This document shows positions 33,870-47,471 of a DNA stretch of 64,000 bases, in pieces. The DNA is from Desmodus rotundus (Eukaryota; Chordata; Mammalia; Chiroptera; Phyllostomidae): positions 1 through 64,000 of the forward strand of contig NW_026527266.1 in the NCBI RefSeq assembly GCF_022682495.2, read 5' to 3'. The notes beneath the pieces are model-generated. The model worked only from the letters and a program-made list of their open reading frames with translations. It was not told where the DNA came from and did no database searches. Made by a program: the position numbers and the translations under genes. Numbering within the stretch: the first letter of the stretch is position 1; every line of letters begins with the position of its first letter.

Positions 33870-34799
33870 AGCAGTTTTACAGGGTCCCTGCGAACCTGTT
33901 CGGGGAAACTGAAGCCCTCCCTGCCACTCAGAGGACCGCACGATTTCCCACAGGCCACACTGCCTATCAGCACCTTCAGCCCAGCACAGACAGTGTGCTA
34001 AGGACATACTTGGGTACCGGGGACATGGGCGGGGGAATTCCCATGGAACTCTCTAAGGGCCCGGTGCCCTGTGTGGCCCGGGGAGTGCCCATGCCGTTCC
34101 TTGACCCCGCAGGACACTTGCATCCAGCAATAAGCAGCCCTCTGCCTCCACGGGGCTCGAACACCAGCGCCCGGTGTGCGGGCACCTGGCGTACGTGGAG
34201 GCAAACCCGCAGACCCCTCTGGCCCGAACCCACCACTGCGAAGATCACCCTTTCTTCCATCCGTAAAGGGGTCACGCTTGAGGAGTGGAAGAACATGGGG
34301 AGGCCCCCAGGAGATGGCTTTTCTCCGAGCCGCGGCTGGCAGGTTTTGGGCCTATACCTGGGCCGCGCGTGCGCACTCAGGCTCCCCACCACAAGCCTCA
34401 CTCGGGTCACGGGACTCACCCTTGAGGTGTCTCCTGACCCACCCTTGAGGAGTCACGTCACCCACCCCTGAGGGGTCACGTGACCCACCCCTGAGGGGTC
34501 ACGTGACCCACCCCTGAGGGGTCTCGTGACCCACCCCTGAGGGGTCACGTGACCACCCCAGAGGGGTCACGTGACCCACCCCTGAGGGGTCTCGTGACCC
34601 ACCCCTGAGGGGTCACGTGACCCACCCTTGAGGGGTCTCGTGACCCACGCTTTTCGGGTCACGTGACCCGCCCTTTAGGGGTCTCGTGATCCACCCTTGA
34701 TGGGTCCCGTGACCCACCCTTGAGGGGTCTCGTGACCCACCCTTGGGAGGTCACCTGCCCCACCCTTGAGGGGTCACATGACGCACCTTGAGAGGTCAC
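33870..34799. repeat. U26, A/B-fused unit, class 2
   Basis: Copy of U20 and U35. Array from 34439. Confidence 0.95.
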
Positions 34800-36317
34800 A
34801 GCAGTTTTACAGGGTTCCTGCGCACCTGTTCGGGGAAACAGAAGCCCTCCCTGCCACTCAGAGGACCGCACGATTTCCCACAGGCCACACTGCCTAGCAG
34901 CACCTTCAGCCCCGCACAGACAGTGTGCTAAGGAAAGACTTGGGTACCGGGTAATGGGCGGGGGAATTTCCATGGAACTCTCTAAGGGCCCGGTGCCCTG
35001 TGTGGCCCCGGGAGTGCCCATGCCGTTCCTTGACCCCGCAGGACACTTGCATCCAGCAATAAGCAGCCCTCTGCCTCCACGGGGCTCAAACACCTGCGCC
35101 CGGTGTGCGGGCACCTGGCTTACGTGGAGGCAAACCCGCAGACCCCTCTGGCCCGAACCCACCACTGCGAAGATCACCCTTTCTTCCATCCGTAAAGGGG
35201 TCACGCTTGAGGAGTGGAAGAACATGGGGAGGCCCCCAGGAGATGGCTTTTCTCCGAGCCGCGGCTGGCTCGTTTCGGGCCTATACGTGGGCCGCGCATG
35301 CGCACTCAGGCTCCCAAGCACACACCTCCCTCGGCTCACCTAACCCACCCTTTAGAGGTCACAGCAGTTCCACAGGGTCCCTGGGCACCTGTCTGTGGAC
35401 ACAGGAGCCCTCCCTTCCACCTAGAGGACCACGCGATTTCCGCTGGGGAACACTGCCCAGAAGCACTCCTAGCCTCGCACAGACACTGTGCGCAGGATAG
35501 ACTTGTGGACGAGAGGCCTGGGCGGGGAATTTTCCAGGGAACTCTCTAAAGGCCAGGTGCCCTCTGTCGCCCTGGGAGTGCCCACGCCATCCCTTAACCC
35601 TGCAGGACACTATCATCCAGCAATAAGCAGCCCTCTGCCTCCACGGGGCTCGAAATCCTGGGCCCGTTGTGAGAGCACCTGGCGTACGTGCAGGCAAACC
35701 CACAGACCCCTCTGGCCCGAACCCACCACTGCGAAGATCCCCCTTTTCTTCCATCTGTAAAGGGGTCCTCCTTGAGGAGTGGAGGAACATGGGGAGGCCC
35801 CCAGGAGATGGCTTTTCTCCGAGCCGCGGCTGGCAGGTTTTGGGCCTATACGTGGGCCGCGCGTGCGCACTCAGGCTCCCCACCACAAGCCTCACTCGGG
35901 TCACGGGACTCACCCTTGAGGTGTCTCCTGACCCACCCTTGAGGAGTCACGTCACCCACCCCTGAGGGGTCACGTGACCCACCCCAGAGGGGTCACGTGA
36001 CCCACCCCTGAGGGGTCACGTGACCCACCCCTGAGGGGTCACGTGACCCACCCCAGAGGGGTCACGTGACCCACCCCTGAGGGGTCTCGTGACCCACCCC
36101 TGAGGGGTCTCGTGACCCACCCCTGAGGGGTCACGTGACCCACCCTTGAGGGGTCTCGTGACCCACGCTTTTCGGGTCACGTGACCCGCCCTTTAGGGGT
36201 CTCGTGACCCACCCTTGAGGGGTCCCGTGACCCACCCTTGAGGGGTCTCGTGACCCACCCTTGGGAGGTCACCTGCCCCACCCTTGAGGGGTCACATGAC
36301 CCACCTTGAGAGGTCAC
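34800..36317. repeat. U27, full unit
   Basis: Copy of U6 and U36. CCCTCCCTTCCACC (35413) is shared with U36 but absent from U6, so U36 descends from U27. A is the 563-bp form. B 35363, array 35933. Confidence 0.95.
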
Positions 36318-37155
36318 AGCAGTTTTACAGGGTCCCTGCGCACCTGTTCGGGGAAACTGAAGCCCTCCCTGCCACTCAGAGGACCGCACGATTTCCCACA
36401 GGCCACACTGCCTATCAGCACCTTCAGCCCAGCACAGACAGTGTGCTAAGGACATACTTGGGTACCGGGGACATGGGCGGGGGAATTCCCATGGAACTCT
36501 CTAAGGGCCCGGTGCCCTGTGTGGCCCGGGGAGTGCCCATGCCGTTCCTTGACCCCGCAGGACACTTGCATCCAGCAATAAGCAGCCCTCTGCCTCCACG
36601 GGGCTCGAACACCAGCGCCCGGTGTGCGGGCACCTGGCGTACGTGGAGGCAAACCCGCAGACCCCTCTGGCCCGAACCCACCACTGCGAAGATCACCCTT
36701 TCTTCCATCCGTAAAGGGGTCACGCTTGAGGAGTGGAAGAACATGGGGAGGCCCCCAGGAGATGGCTTTTCTCCGAGCCGCGGCTGGCAGGTTTTGGGCC
36801 TATACCTGGGCCGCGCGTGCGCACTCAGGCTCCCCACCACAAGCCTCACTCGGGTCACGGGACTCACCCTTGAGGTGTCTCCTGACCCACCCTTGAGGAG
36901 TCACGTCACCCACCCCTGAGGGGTCACGTGACCCACCCCTGAGGGGTCACGTGACCCACCCCTGAGGGGTCTCGTGACCCACCCCTGAGGGGTCACGTGA
37001 CCACCCCAGAGGGGTCACGTGACCCACCCCTGAGGGGTCTCGTGACCCACCCCTGAGGGGTCACGTGACCCACCCTTGAGGGGTCTCGTGACCCACCCTT
37101 GGGAGGTCACCTGCCCCACCCTTGAGGGGTCACATGACGCACCTTGAGAGGTCAC
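36318..37155. repeat. U28, A/B-fused unit, class 2, shortest array
   Basis: Copy of U7 and U37. Array from 36887, 269 bp, without the TTTTCGGG module. Confidence 0.95.
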
Positions 37156-38673
37156 AGCAGTTTTACAGGGTTCCTGCGCACCTGTTCGGGGAAACAGAAG
37201 CCCTCCCTGCCACTCAGAGGACCGCACGATTTCCCACAGGCCACACTGCCTAGCAGCACCTTCAGCCCCGCACAGACAGTGTGCTAAGGAAAGACTTGGG
37301 TACCGTGTAATGGGCGGGGGAATTTCCATGGAACTCTCTAAGGGCCCGGTGCCCTGTGTGGCCCCGGGAGTGCCCATGCCGTTCCTTGACCCCGCAGGAC
37401 ACTTGCATCCAGCAATAAGCAGCCCTCTGCCTCCACGGGGCTCAAACACCTGCGCCCGGTGTGCGGGCACCTGGCTTACGTGGAGGCAAACCCGCAGACC
37501 CCTCTGGCCCGAACCCACCACTGCGAAGATCACCCTTTCTTCCATCCGTAAAGGGGTCACGCTTGAGGAGTGGAAGAACATGGGGAGGCCCCCAGGAGAT
37601 GGCTTTTCTCCGAGCCGCGGCTGGCTCGTTTCGGGCCTATACGTGGGCCGCGCATGCGCACTCAGGCTCCCAAGCACACACCTCCCTCGGCTCACCTAAC
37701 CCACCCTTTAGAGGTCACAGCAGTTCCACAGGGTCCCTGGGCACCTGTCTGTGGACACAGGAGCCCTCCCTGCCACCTAGAGGACCACGCGATTTCCGCT
37801 GGGGAACACTGCCCAGAAGCACTCCTAGCCTCGCACAGACACTGTGCGCAGGATAGACTTGTGGACGAGAGGCCTGGGCGGGGAATTTTCCAGGGAACTC
37901 TCTAAAGGCCAGGTGCCCTCTGTCGCCCTGGGAGTGCCCACGCCATCCCTTAACCCTGCAGGACACTATCATCCAGCAATAAGCAGCCCTCTGCCTCCAC
38001 GGGGCTCGAACACCTGGGCCCGTTGTGAGAGCACCTGGCGTACGTGCAGGCAAACCCACAGACCCCTCTGGCCCGAACCCACCACTGCGAAGATCCCCCT
38101 TTTCTTCCATCTGTAAAGGGGTCCTCCTTGAGGAGTGGAGGAACATGGGGAGGCCCCCAGGAGATGGCTTTTCTCCGAGCCGCGGCTGGCAGGTTTTGGG
38201 CCTATACGTGGGCCGCGCGTGCGCACTCAGGCTCCCCACCACAAGCCTCACTCGGGTCACGGGACTCACCCTTGAGGTGTCTCCTGACCCACCCTTGAGG
38301 AGTCACGTCACCCACCCCTGAGGGGTCACGTGACCCACCCCAGAGGGGTCACGTGACCCACCCCTGAGGGGTCACGTGACCCACCCCTGAGGGGTCACGT
38401 GACCCACCCCAGAGGGGTCACGTGACCCACCCCTGAGGGGTCTCGTGACCCACCCCTGAGGGGTCTCGTGACCCACCCCTGAGGGGTCACGTGACCCACC
38501 CTTGAGGGGTCTCGTGACCCACGCTTTTCGGGTCACGTGACCCGCCCTTTAGGGGTCTCGTGACCCACCCTTGAGGGGTCCCGTGACCCACCCTTGAGGG
38601 GTCTCGTGACCCACCCTTGGGAGGTCACCTGCCCCACCCTTGAGGGGTCACATGACCCACCTTGAGAGGTCAC
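37156..38673. repeat. U29, full unit
   Basis: Copy of U8 and U38. TACCGTGTAATGG (37303) is shared with U38 only. B 37719, array 38289. Confidence 0.95.
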
Positions 38674-40146
38674 AGCAGTTTTACAGGGTCCCTGCGCACC
38701 TGTTCGGGGAAACTGAAGCCCTCCCTGCCACTCAGAGGACCGCACGATTTCCCACAGGCCACACTGCCTATCAGCACCTTCAGCCCAGCACAGACAGTGT
38801 GCTAAGGACATACTTGGGTACCGGGGACATGGGCGGGGGAATTCCCATGGAACTCTCTAAGGGCCCGGTGCCCTGTGTGGCCCGGGGAGTGCCCATGCCG
38901 TTCCTTGACCCCGCAGGACACTTGCATCCAGCAATAAGCAGCCCTCTGCCTCCACGGGGCTCGAACACCAGCGCCCGGTGTGCGGGCACCTGGCGTACGT
39001 GGAGGCAAACCCGCAGACCCCTCTGGCCCGAACCCACCACTGCGAAGATCACCCTTTCTTCCATCCGTAAAGGGGTCACGCTTGAGGAGTGGAAGAACAT
39101 GGGGAGGCCCCCAGGAGATGGCTTTTCTCCCAGCCGCGGCTGGCTCGTTTCGGGCCTATACGTGGGCCGCGCATGCGCACTCAGGCTCCCAAGCACACAC
39201 CTCCCTCGGCTCACCTAACCCACCCTTTAGAGGTCACAGCAGTTCCACAGGGTCCCTGGGCACCTGTCTGTGGACACAGGAGCCCTCCCTGCCACCTAGA
39301 GGACCACGCGATTTCCGCTGGGGAACACTGCCCAGAAGCACTCCTAGCCTCGCACAGACACTGTGCGCAGGATAGACTTGTGGACGAGAGGCCTGGGCGG
39401 GGAATTTTCCAGGGAACTCTCTAAAGGCCAGGTGCCCTCTGTCGCCCTGGGAGTGCCCACGCCATCCCTTAACCCTGCAGGACACTATCATCCAGCAATA
39501 AGCAGCCCTCTGCCTCCACGGGGCTCGAACACCTGGGCCCGTTGTGAGAGCACCTGGCGTACGTGCAGGCAAACCCACAGACCCCTCTGGCCCGAACCCA
39601 CCACTGCGAAGATCCCCCTTTTCTTCCATCTTTAAAGGGGTCCTCCTTGAGGAGTGGAGGAACATGGGGAGGCCCCCAGGAGATGGCTTTTCTCCGAGCC
39701 GCGGCTGGCAGGTTTTGGGCCTATACCTGGGCCGCGCGTGCGCACTCAGGCTCCCCACCACAAGCCTCACTCGGGTCACGGGACTCACCCTTGAGGTGTC
39801 TCCTGACCCACCCTTGAGGAGTCACGTCACCCACCCCTGAGGGGTCACGTGACCCACCCCAGAGGGGTCACGTGACCCACCCCTGAGGGGTCTCGTGACC
39901 CACCCCAGAGGGGTCACGTGACCCACCCCTGAGGGGTCTCGTGACCCACCCCTGAGGGGTCTCGTGACCCACCCCAGAGGGGTCACGTGACCCACCCCTG
40001 AGGGGTCTCGTGACCCACCCCTGAGGGGTCTCGTGACCCACCCTTGAGGGGTCCCGTGACCCACCCTTGAGGGGTCTCGTGACCTACCCTTGGGAGGTCA
40101 CCTGCCCCACCCTTGAGGGGTCACATGACCCACCTTGAGAGGTCAC
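38674..40146. repeat. U30, full unit, TTTTCGGG module absent
   Basis: Copy of U9 and U39. CCATCTTTAAAGG in B (39631) is shared with U39 only. B 39238, array 39808. Confidence 0.95.
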
Positions 40147-41711
40147 AGCAGTTTTACAGGGTCCCTGCGCATCTGTTCGGGGAAACAGAAGCCCTCCCTG
40201 CCACTCAGAGGACCGCACGATTTCCCACAGGCCACACTGCCTATCAGCACCTTCAGCCCACCACAGACAGTGTGCTAAGGACATACTTGGGTACCGGGGA
40301 CATGGGCGGGGGAATTCCCATGGAACTCTCTAAGGGCCCGGTGCCCTGTGTGGCCCGGGGAGTGCCCATGCCGTTCCTTGACCCCGCAGGACACTTGCAT
40401 CCAGCAATAAGCAGCCCTCTGCCTCCACGGGGCTCAAACACCTGCGCCCGGTGTGCGGGCACCTGGGGTACGTGGAGGCAAACCCGCAGACCCCTCTGGC
40501 CCGAACCCACCACTGCGAAGATCACCCTTTCTTCCATCCGTAAAGGGGTCACGCTTGAGGAGTGGAAGAACATGGGGAGGCCCCCAGGAGATGGCTTTTC
40601 TCCGAGCCGCGGCTGGCTCGTTTCGGGCCTATACGTGGGCCGCGCATGCGCACTCAGGCTCCCAAGCACACACCTCCCTCGGCTCACCTAACCCACCCTT
40701 TAGAGGTCACAGCAGTTCCACAGGGTCCCTGGGCACCTGTCTGTGGACACAGGAGCCCTCCCTGCCACCTAGAGGACCACGCGATTTCCGCTGGGGAACA
40801 CTGCCCAGAAGCACTCCTAGCCTCGCACAGACACTGTGCGCAGGATAGACTTGTGGACGAGAGGCCTGGGCGGGGAATTTTCCAGGGAACTCTCTAAAGG
40901 CCAGGTGCCCTCTGTCGCCCTGGGAGTGCCCACGCCATCCCTTAACCCTGCAGGACACTATCATCCAGCAATAAGCAGCCCTCTGCCTCCACGGGGCTCG
41001 AACACCTGGGCCCGTTGTGAGAGCACCTGGCGTACGTGCAGGCAAACCCACAGACCCCTCTGGCCCGAACCCACCACTGCGAAGATCCCCCTTTTCTTCC
41101 ATCTGTAAAGGGGTCCTCCTTGAGGAGTGGAGGAACATGGGGAGGCCCCCAGGAGATGGCTTTTCTCCGAGCCGCGGCTGGCAGGTTTTGGGCCTATACC
41201 TGGGCCGCGCGTGCGCACTCAGGCTCCCCACCACAAGCCTCACTCGGGTCACGGGACTCACCCTTGAGGTGTCTCCTGACCCACCCTTGAGGAGTCACGT
41301 CACCCACCCCTGAGGGGTCACGTGACCCACCCCAGAGGGGTCACGTGACCCACCCCTGAGGGGTCTCGTGACCCACCCCAGAGGGATCACGTGACCCACC
41401 CCTGAGGGGTCTCGTGACCCACCCCTGAGGGGTCTCGTGACCCACCCCAGAGGGGTCACGTGACCCACCCCTGAGGGGTCTCGTGACCCACCCCTGAGGG
41501 GTCTCGTGACCCACCCCTGAGGGGTCACGTGACCCACCCTTGAGGGGTCTCGTGACCCACGCTTTTCGGGTCACGTGACCCGCCCTTTAGGGGTCTCGTG
41601 ACCCACCCTTGAGGGGTCCCGTGACCCACCCTTGAGGGGTCTCGTGACCCACCCTTGGGAGGTCACCTGCCCCACACTTGAGGGGTCACATGACCCACCT
41701 TGAGAGGTCAC
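40147..41711. repeat. U31, full unit
   Basis: Copy of U10 and U40; it keeps GCGCATCTGTTC and CACCTGGGGTACG. B 40711 has GCCATCCC where U10 has GCCGTCCC. Array 41281, 431 bp. Confidence 0.95.
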
Positions 41712-42665
41712 AGCAGTTTTACAGGGTCCCTGCGCACCTGTTCGGGGAAACAGAAGCCCTCCCTGCCACTCAGAGGACCGCACGATTTCCCACAGGCCAC
41801 ACTGCCTATCAGCACCTTCAGCCCACCACAGACAGTGTGCTAAGGACATACTTGGGTACCGGGGACATGGGCGGGGGAATTCCCATGGAACTCTCTAAGG
41901 GCCCGGTGCCCTGTGTGGCCCGGGGAGTGCCCATGCCGTTCCTTGACCCCGCAGGACACTTGCATCCAGCAATAAGCAGCCCTCTGCCTCCACGGGGCTC
42001 AAACACCTGCGCCCGGTGTGCGGGCACCTGGCGTACGTGGAGGCAAACCCGCAGACCCCTCTGGCCCGAACCCACCACTGCGAAGATCACCCTTTCTTCC
42101 ATCCGTAAAGGGGTCACGCTTGAGGAGTGGAAGAACATGGGGAGGCCCCCAGGAGATGGCTTTTCTCCGAGCCGCGGCTGGCAGGTTTTGGGCCTATACG
42201 TGGGCCGCGCGTGCGCACTCAGGCTCCCCACCACAAGCCTCACTCGGGTCACGGGACTCACCCTTGAGGTGTCTCCTGACCCACCCTTGAGGAGTCACGT
42301 CACCCACCCCTGAGGGGTCACGTGGCCCACCCCAGAGGGGTCACGTGACCCACCCCTGAGGGGTCTCGTGACCCACCCCTGAGGGGTCACGTGACCCACC
42401 CCAGAGGGGTCACGTGACCCACCCCTGAGGGGTCTCGTGACCCACCCCTGAGGGGTCTCGTGACCCACCCCTGAGGGGTCACGTGACCCACCCTTGAGGG
42501 GTCTCGTGACCCACGCTTTTCGGGTCACGTGACCCGCCCTTTAGGGGTCTCGTGACACACCCTTGAGGGGTCCCGTGACCGACCCTTGAGGGGTCTCGTG
42601 ACCCACCCTTGGGAGGTCACCTGCCCCACCCTTGAGGGGTCACATGACCCACCTTGAGAGGTCAC
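41712..42665. repeat. U32, A/B-fused unit, duplication junction
   Basis: The 5' part is U11-like A (up to 42132). The 3' part is U17/U23-like B tail (from 42183, TATACGTGGG and a CACGTGGCCC repeat). A 50-bp tract identical in both parents (42133-42182) spans the join. It is the only fused unit with the U17/U23 tail, so it is an independent fusion. Array from 42281. Confidence 0.95.
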
Positions 42666-43527
42666 AGCAGTTTTACAGGGTCCCTGCGCACCTGTTCGGG
42701 GAAACTGAAGCCCTCCCTGCCACTCAGAGGACCGCACGATTTCCCACAGGCCACACTGCCTATCAGCACCTTCAGCCCAGCACAGACAGTGTGCTAAGGA
42801 CATACTTGGGTACCGGGGACATGGGCGGGGGAATTCCCATGGAACTCTCTAAGGGCCCGGTGCCCTGTGTGGCCCGGGGAGTGCCCATGCCGTTCCTTGA
42901 CCCCGCAGGACACTTGCATCCAGCAATAAGCAGCCCTCTGCCTCCACGGGGCTCGAACACCAGCGCCCGGTGTGCGGGCACCTGGCGTACGTGGAGGCAA
43001 ACCCGCAGACCCCTCTGGCCCGAACCCACCACTGCGAAGATCACCCTTTCTTCCATCCGTAAAGGGGTCACGCTTGAGGAGTGGAAGAACATGGGGAGGC
43101 CCCCAGGAGATGGCTTTTCTCCGAGCCGCGGCTGGCAGGTTTTGGGCCTATACCTGGGCCGCGCGTGCGCACTCAGGCTCCCCACCACAAGCCTCACTCG
43201 GGTCACGGGACTCACCCTTGAGGTGTCTCCTGACCCACCCTTGAGGAGTCACGTCACCCACCCCTGAGGGGTCACGTGACCCACCCCAGAGGGGTCACGT
43301 GACCCACCCCTGAGGGGTCTCGTGACCCACCCCTGAGGGGTCACGTGACCCACCCCAGAGGGGTCACGTGACCCACCCCTGAGGGGTCTCGTGACCCACC
43401 CCTGAGGGGTCTCGTGACCCACCCCTGAGGGGTCACGTGACCCACCCTTGAGGGGTCTCGTGACCCACCCTTGGGAGGTCACCTGCCCCACCCTTGAGGG
43501 GTCACATGACCCACCTTGAGAGGTCAC
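42666..43527. repeat. U33, A/B-fused unit, class 2
   Basis: Copy of U18 and U24 carried in by the 11,154-bp duplication. Array from 43235, 293 bp. Confidence 0.95.
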
Positions 43528-45023
43528 AGCAGTTTTACAGGGTCCCTGCGCACCTGTTCGGGGAAACAGAAGCCCTCCCTGCCACTCAGAGGACCGCACG
43601 ATTTCCCACAGGCCACACTGCCTAGCAGCACCTTCAGCCCCGCACAGACAGTGTGCTAAGGACATACTTGGGTACCGGGGACATGGGCGGGGGAATTCCC
43701 ATGGAACTCTCTAAGGGCCCGGTGCCCTGTGTGGCCCCGGGAGTGCCCATGCCGTTCCTTGACCCCGCAGGACACTTGCATCCAGCAATAAGCAGCCCTC
43801 TGCCTCCACGGGGCTCAAACACCTGCGCCCGGTGTGCGGGCACCTGGCTTACGTGGAGGCAAACCCGCAGACCCCTCTGGCCCGAACCCACCACTGCGAA
43901 GATCACCCTTTCTTCCATCCGTAAAGGGGTCACGCTTGAGGAGTGGAAGAACATGGGGAGGCCCCCAGGAGATGGCTTTTCTCCGAGCCGCGGCTGGCTC
44001 GTTTCGGGCCTATACGTGGGCCGCGCATGCGCACTCAGGCTCCCAAGCACACACCTCCCTCGGCTCACCTAACCCACCCTTTAGAGGTCACAGCAGTTCC
44101 ACAGGGTCCTTGGGCACCTGTCTGTGGACACAGGAGCCCTCCCTGCCACCTAGAGGACCACGCGATTTCCGCTGGGGAACACTGCGCAGAAGCACTCCTA
44201 GCCTCGCACAGACACTGTGCGCAGGATAGACTTGTGGACGAGAGGCCTGGGCGGGGAATTTTCCAGGGAACTCTCTAAAGGCCAGGTGCCCTCTGTCGCC
44301 CTGGGAGTGCCCACGCCGTCCCTTAACCCTGCAGGACACTATCATCCAGCAATAAGCAGCCCTCTGCCTCCACGGGGCTCGAACACCTGGGCCCGTTGTG
44401 AGAGCACCTGGCGTACGTGCAGGCAAACCCACAGACCCCTCTGGCCCGAACCCACCACTGCGAAGATCCCCCTTTTCTTCCATCTGTAAAGGGGTCCTCC
44501 TTGAGGAGTGGAGGAACATAGGGAGGCCCCCAGGAGATGGCTTTTCTCCCAGCCGCGGCTGGCAGGTTTCGGGCCTATACCTGGGCCGCGCGTGCGCACT
44601 CAGGCTCCCCACCACAAGCCTCACTCAGGTCACGGGACTCACCCTTGAGGTGTCTCCTGACCCACCCTTGAGGAGTCACGTCACCCACCCCTGAGGGGTC
44701 ACGTGACCCACCACTGAGGTGTCACGTGACCCACCCCTGAGGGGTCTCGTGACCCACCCCTGAGGGGTCACGTGACCCACCCCAGAGGGGTCACGTGACC
44801 CACCCCTGAGGGGTCTCGTGACCCACCCCTGAGGGGTCACGTGACCCACCCCAGAGGGGTCTCGTGACCCACGCTTTTCGGGTCACGTGACCCGCCCTTT
44901 AGGGGTCTCGTGACCCACCCTTGAGGGGTCCCGTGACCCACCCTTGAGGGGTCTCGTGACCCACCCTTGGGAGGTCACCTGCCCCACTCTTGAGGGGTCA
45001 CATGACGCACCTTGAGAGGTCAC
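43528..45023. repeat. U34, full unit
   Basis: Copy of U19 and U25. B 44092, array 44662. Confidence 0.95.
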
Positions 45024-45953
45024 AGCAGTTTTACAGGGTCCCTGCGAACCTGTTCGGGGAAACTGAAGCCCTCCCTGCCACTCAGAGGACCGCACGATTT
45101 CCCACAGGCCACACTGCCTATCAGCACCTTCAGCCCAGCACAGACAGTGTGCTAAGGACATACTTGGGTACCGGGGACATGGGCGGGGGAATTCCCATGG
45201 AACTCTCTAAGGGCCCGGTGCCCTGTGTGGCCCGGGGAGTGCCCATGCCGTTCCTTGACCCCGCAGGACACTTGCATCCAGCAATAAGCAGCCCTCTGCC
45301 TCCACGGGGCTCGAACACCAGCGCCCGGTGTGCGGGCACCTGGCGTACGTGGAGGCAAACCCGCAGACCCCTCTGGCCCGAACCCACCACTGCGAAGATC
45401 ACCCTTTCTTCCATCCGTAAAGGGGTCACGCTTGAGGAGTGGAAGAACATGGGGAGGCCCCCAGGAGATGGCTTTTCTCCGAGCCGCGGCTGGCAGGTTT
45501 TGGGCCTATACCTGGGCCGCGCGTGCGCACTCAGGCTCCCCACCACAAGCCTCACTCGGGTCACGGGACTCACCCTTGAGGTGTCTCCTGACCCACCCTT
45601 GAGGAGTCACGTCACCCACCCCTGAGGGGTCACGTGACCCACCCCTGAGGGGTCACGTGACCCACCCCTGAGGGGTCTCGTGACCCACCCCTGAGGGGTC
45701 ACGTGACCACCCCAGAGGGGTCACGTGACCCACCCCTGAGGGGTCTCGTGACCCACCCCTGAGGGGTCACGTGACCCACCCTTGAGGGGTCTCGTGACCC
45801 ACGCTTTTCGGGTCACGTGACCCGCCCTTTAGGGGTCTCGTGATCCACCCTTGATGGGTCCCGTGACCCACCCTTGAGGGGTCTCGTGACCCACCCTTGG
45901 GAGGTCACCTGCCCCACCCTTGAGGGGTCACATGACGCACCTTGAGAGGTCAC
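45024..45953. repeat. U35, A/B-fused unit, class 2
   Basis: Copy of U20 and U26. Array from 45593. Confidence 0.95.
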
Positions 45954-47471
45954 AGCAGTTTTACAGGGTTCCTGCGCACCTGTTCGGGGAAACAGAAGCC
46001 CTCCCTGCCACTCAGAGGACCGCACGATTTCCCACAGGCCACACTGCCTAGCAGCACCTTCAGCCCCGCACAGACAGTGTGCTAAGGAAAGACTTGGGTA
46101 CCGGGTAATGGGCGGGGGAATTTCCATGGAACTCTCTAAGGGCCCGGTGCCCTGTGTGGCCCCGGGAGTGCCCATGCCGTTCCTTGACCCCGCAGGACAC
46201 TTGCATCCAGCAATAAGCAGCCCTCTGCCTCCACGGGGCTCAAACACCTGCGCCCGGTGTGCGGGCACCTGGCTTACGTGGAGGCAAACCCGCAGACCCC
46301 TCTGGCCCGAACCCACCACTGCGAAGATCACCCTTTCTTCCATCCGTAAAGGGGTCACGCTTGAGGAGTGGAAGAACATGGGGAGGCCCCCAGGAGATGG
46401 CTTTTCTCCGAGCCGCGGCTGGCTCGTTTCGGGCCTATACGTGGGCCGCGCATGCGCACTCAGGCTCCCAAGCACACACCTCCCTCGGCTCACCTAACCC
46501 ACCCTTTAGAGGTCACAGCAGTTCCACAGGGTCCCTGGGCACCTGTCTGTGGACACAGGAGCCCTCCCTTCCACCTAGAGGACCACGCGATTTCCGCTGG
46601 GGAACACTGCCCAGAAGCACTCCTAGCCTCGCACAGACACTGTGCGCAGGATAGACTTGTGGACGAGAGGCCTGGGCGGGGAATTTTCCAGGGAACTCTC
46701 TAAAGGCCAGGTGCCCTCTGTCGCCCTGGGAGTGCCCACGCCATCCCTTAACCCTGCAGGACACTATCATCCAGCAATAAGCAGCCCTCTGCCTCCACGG
46801 GGCTCGAAATCCTGGGCCCGTTGTGAGAGCACCTGGCGTACGTGCAGGCAAACCCACAGACCCCTCTGGCCCGAACCCACCACTGCGAAGATCCCCCTTT
46901 TCTTCCATCTGTAAAGGGGTCCTCCTTGAGGAGTGGAGGAACATGGGGAGGCCCCCAGGAGATGGCTTTTCTCCGAGCCGCGGCTGGCAGGTTTTGGGCC
47001 TATACGTGGGCCGCGCGTGCGCACTCAGGCTCCCCACCACAAGCCTCACTCGGGTCACGGGACTCACCCTTGAGGTGTCTCCTGACCCACCCTTGAGGAG
47101 TCACGTCACCCACCCCTGAGGGGTCAGGTGACCCACCCCAGAGGGGTCACGTGACCCACCCCTGAGGGGTCACGTGACCCACCCCTGAGGGGTCACGTGA
47201 CCCACCCCAGAGGGGTCACGTGACCCACCCCTGAGGGGTCTCGTGACCCACCCCTGAGGGGTCTCGTGACCCACCCCTGAGGGGTCACGTGACCCACCCT
47301 TGAGGGGTCTCGTGACCCACGCTTTTCGGGTCACGTGACCCGCCCTTTAGGGGTCTCGTGACCCACCCTTGAGGGGTCCCGTGACCCACCCTTGAGGGGT
47401 CTCGTGACCCACCCTTGGGAGGTCACCTGCCCCACCCTTGAGGGGTCACATGACCCACCTTGAGAGGTCAC
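45954..47471. repeat. U36, full unit
   Basis: Copy of U27, sharing its CCCTTCCACC (46569), and of U6. One new change: GGGTCAGGTGACC (47127) destroys one array palindrome. B 46517, array 47087. Confidence 0.95.

Larger units (their letters stand above)
27214..35009. repeat. 7,796-bp tandem duplication, copy 2
   Basis: Spans U21 (from mid A core) to the start of U27. Comparing with copy 1 by eye I find only a handful of substitutions and no length change: CAGGG for CATGG and CCCAC for CCTAC in B of U21, AACATGGGG in U22, GCCGTCTGCC in U23. Confidence 0.92.
30979..42132. repeat. 11,154-bp tandem duplication, copy 1
   Basis: From the B core of U23 to the A part of U32, nested over the right half of the second 7,796-bp copy. 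Unit starts U24-U31 recur at exactly +11,154 as U33-U40. Confidence 0.92.
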
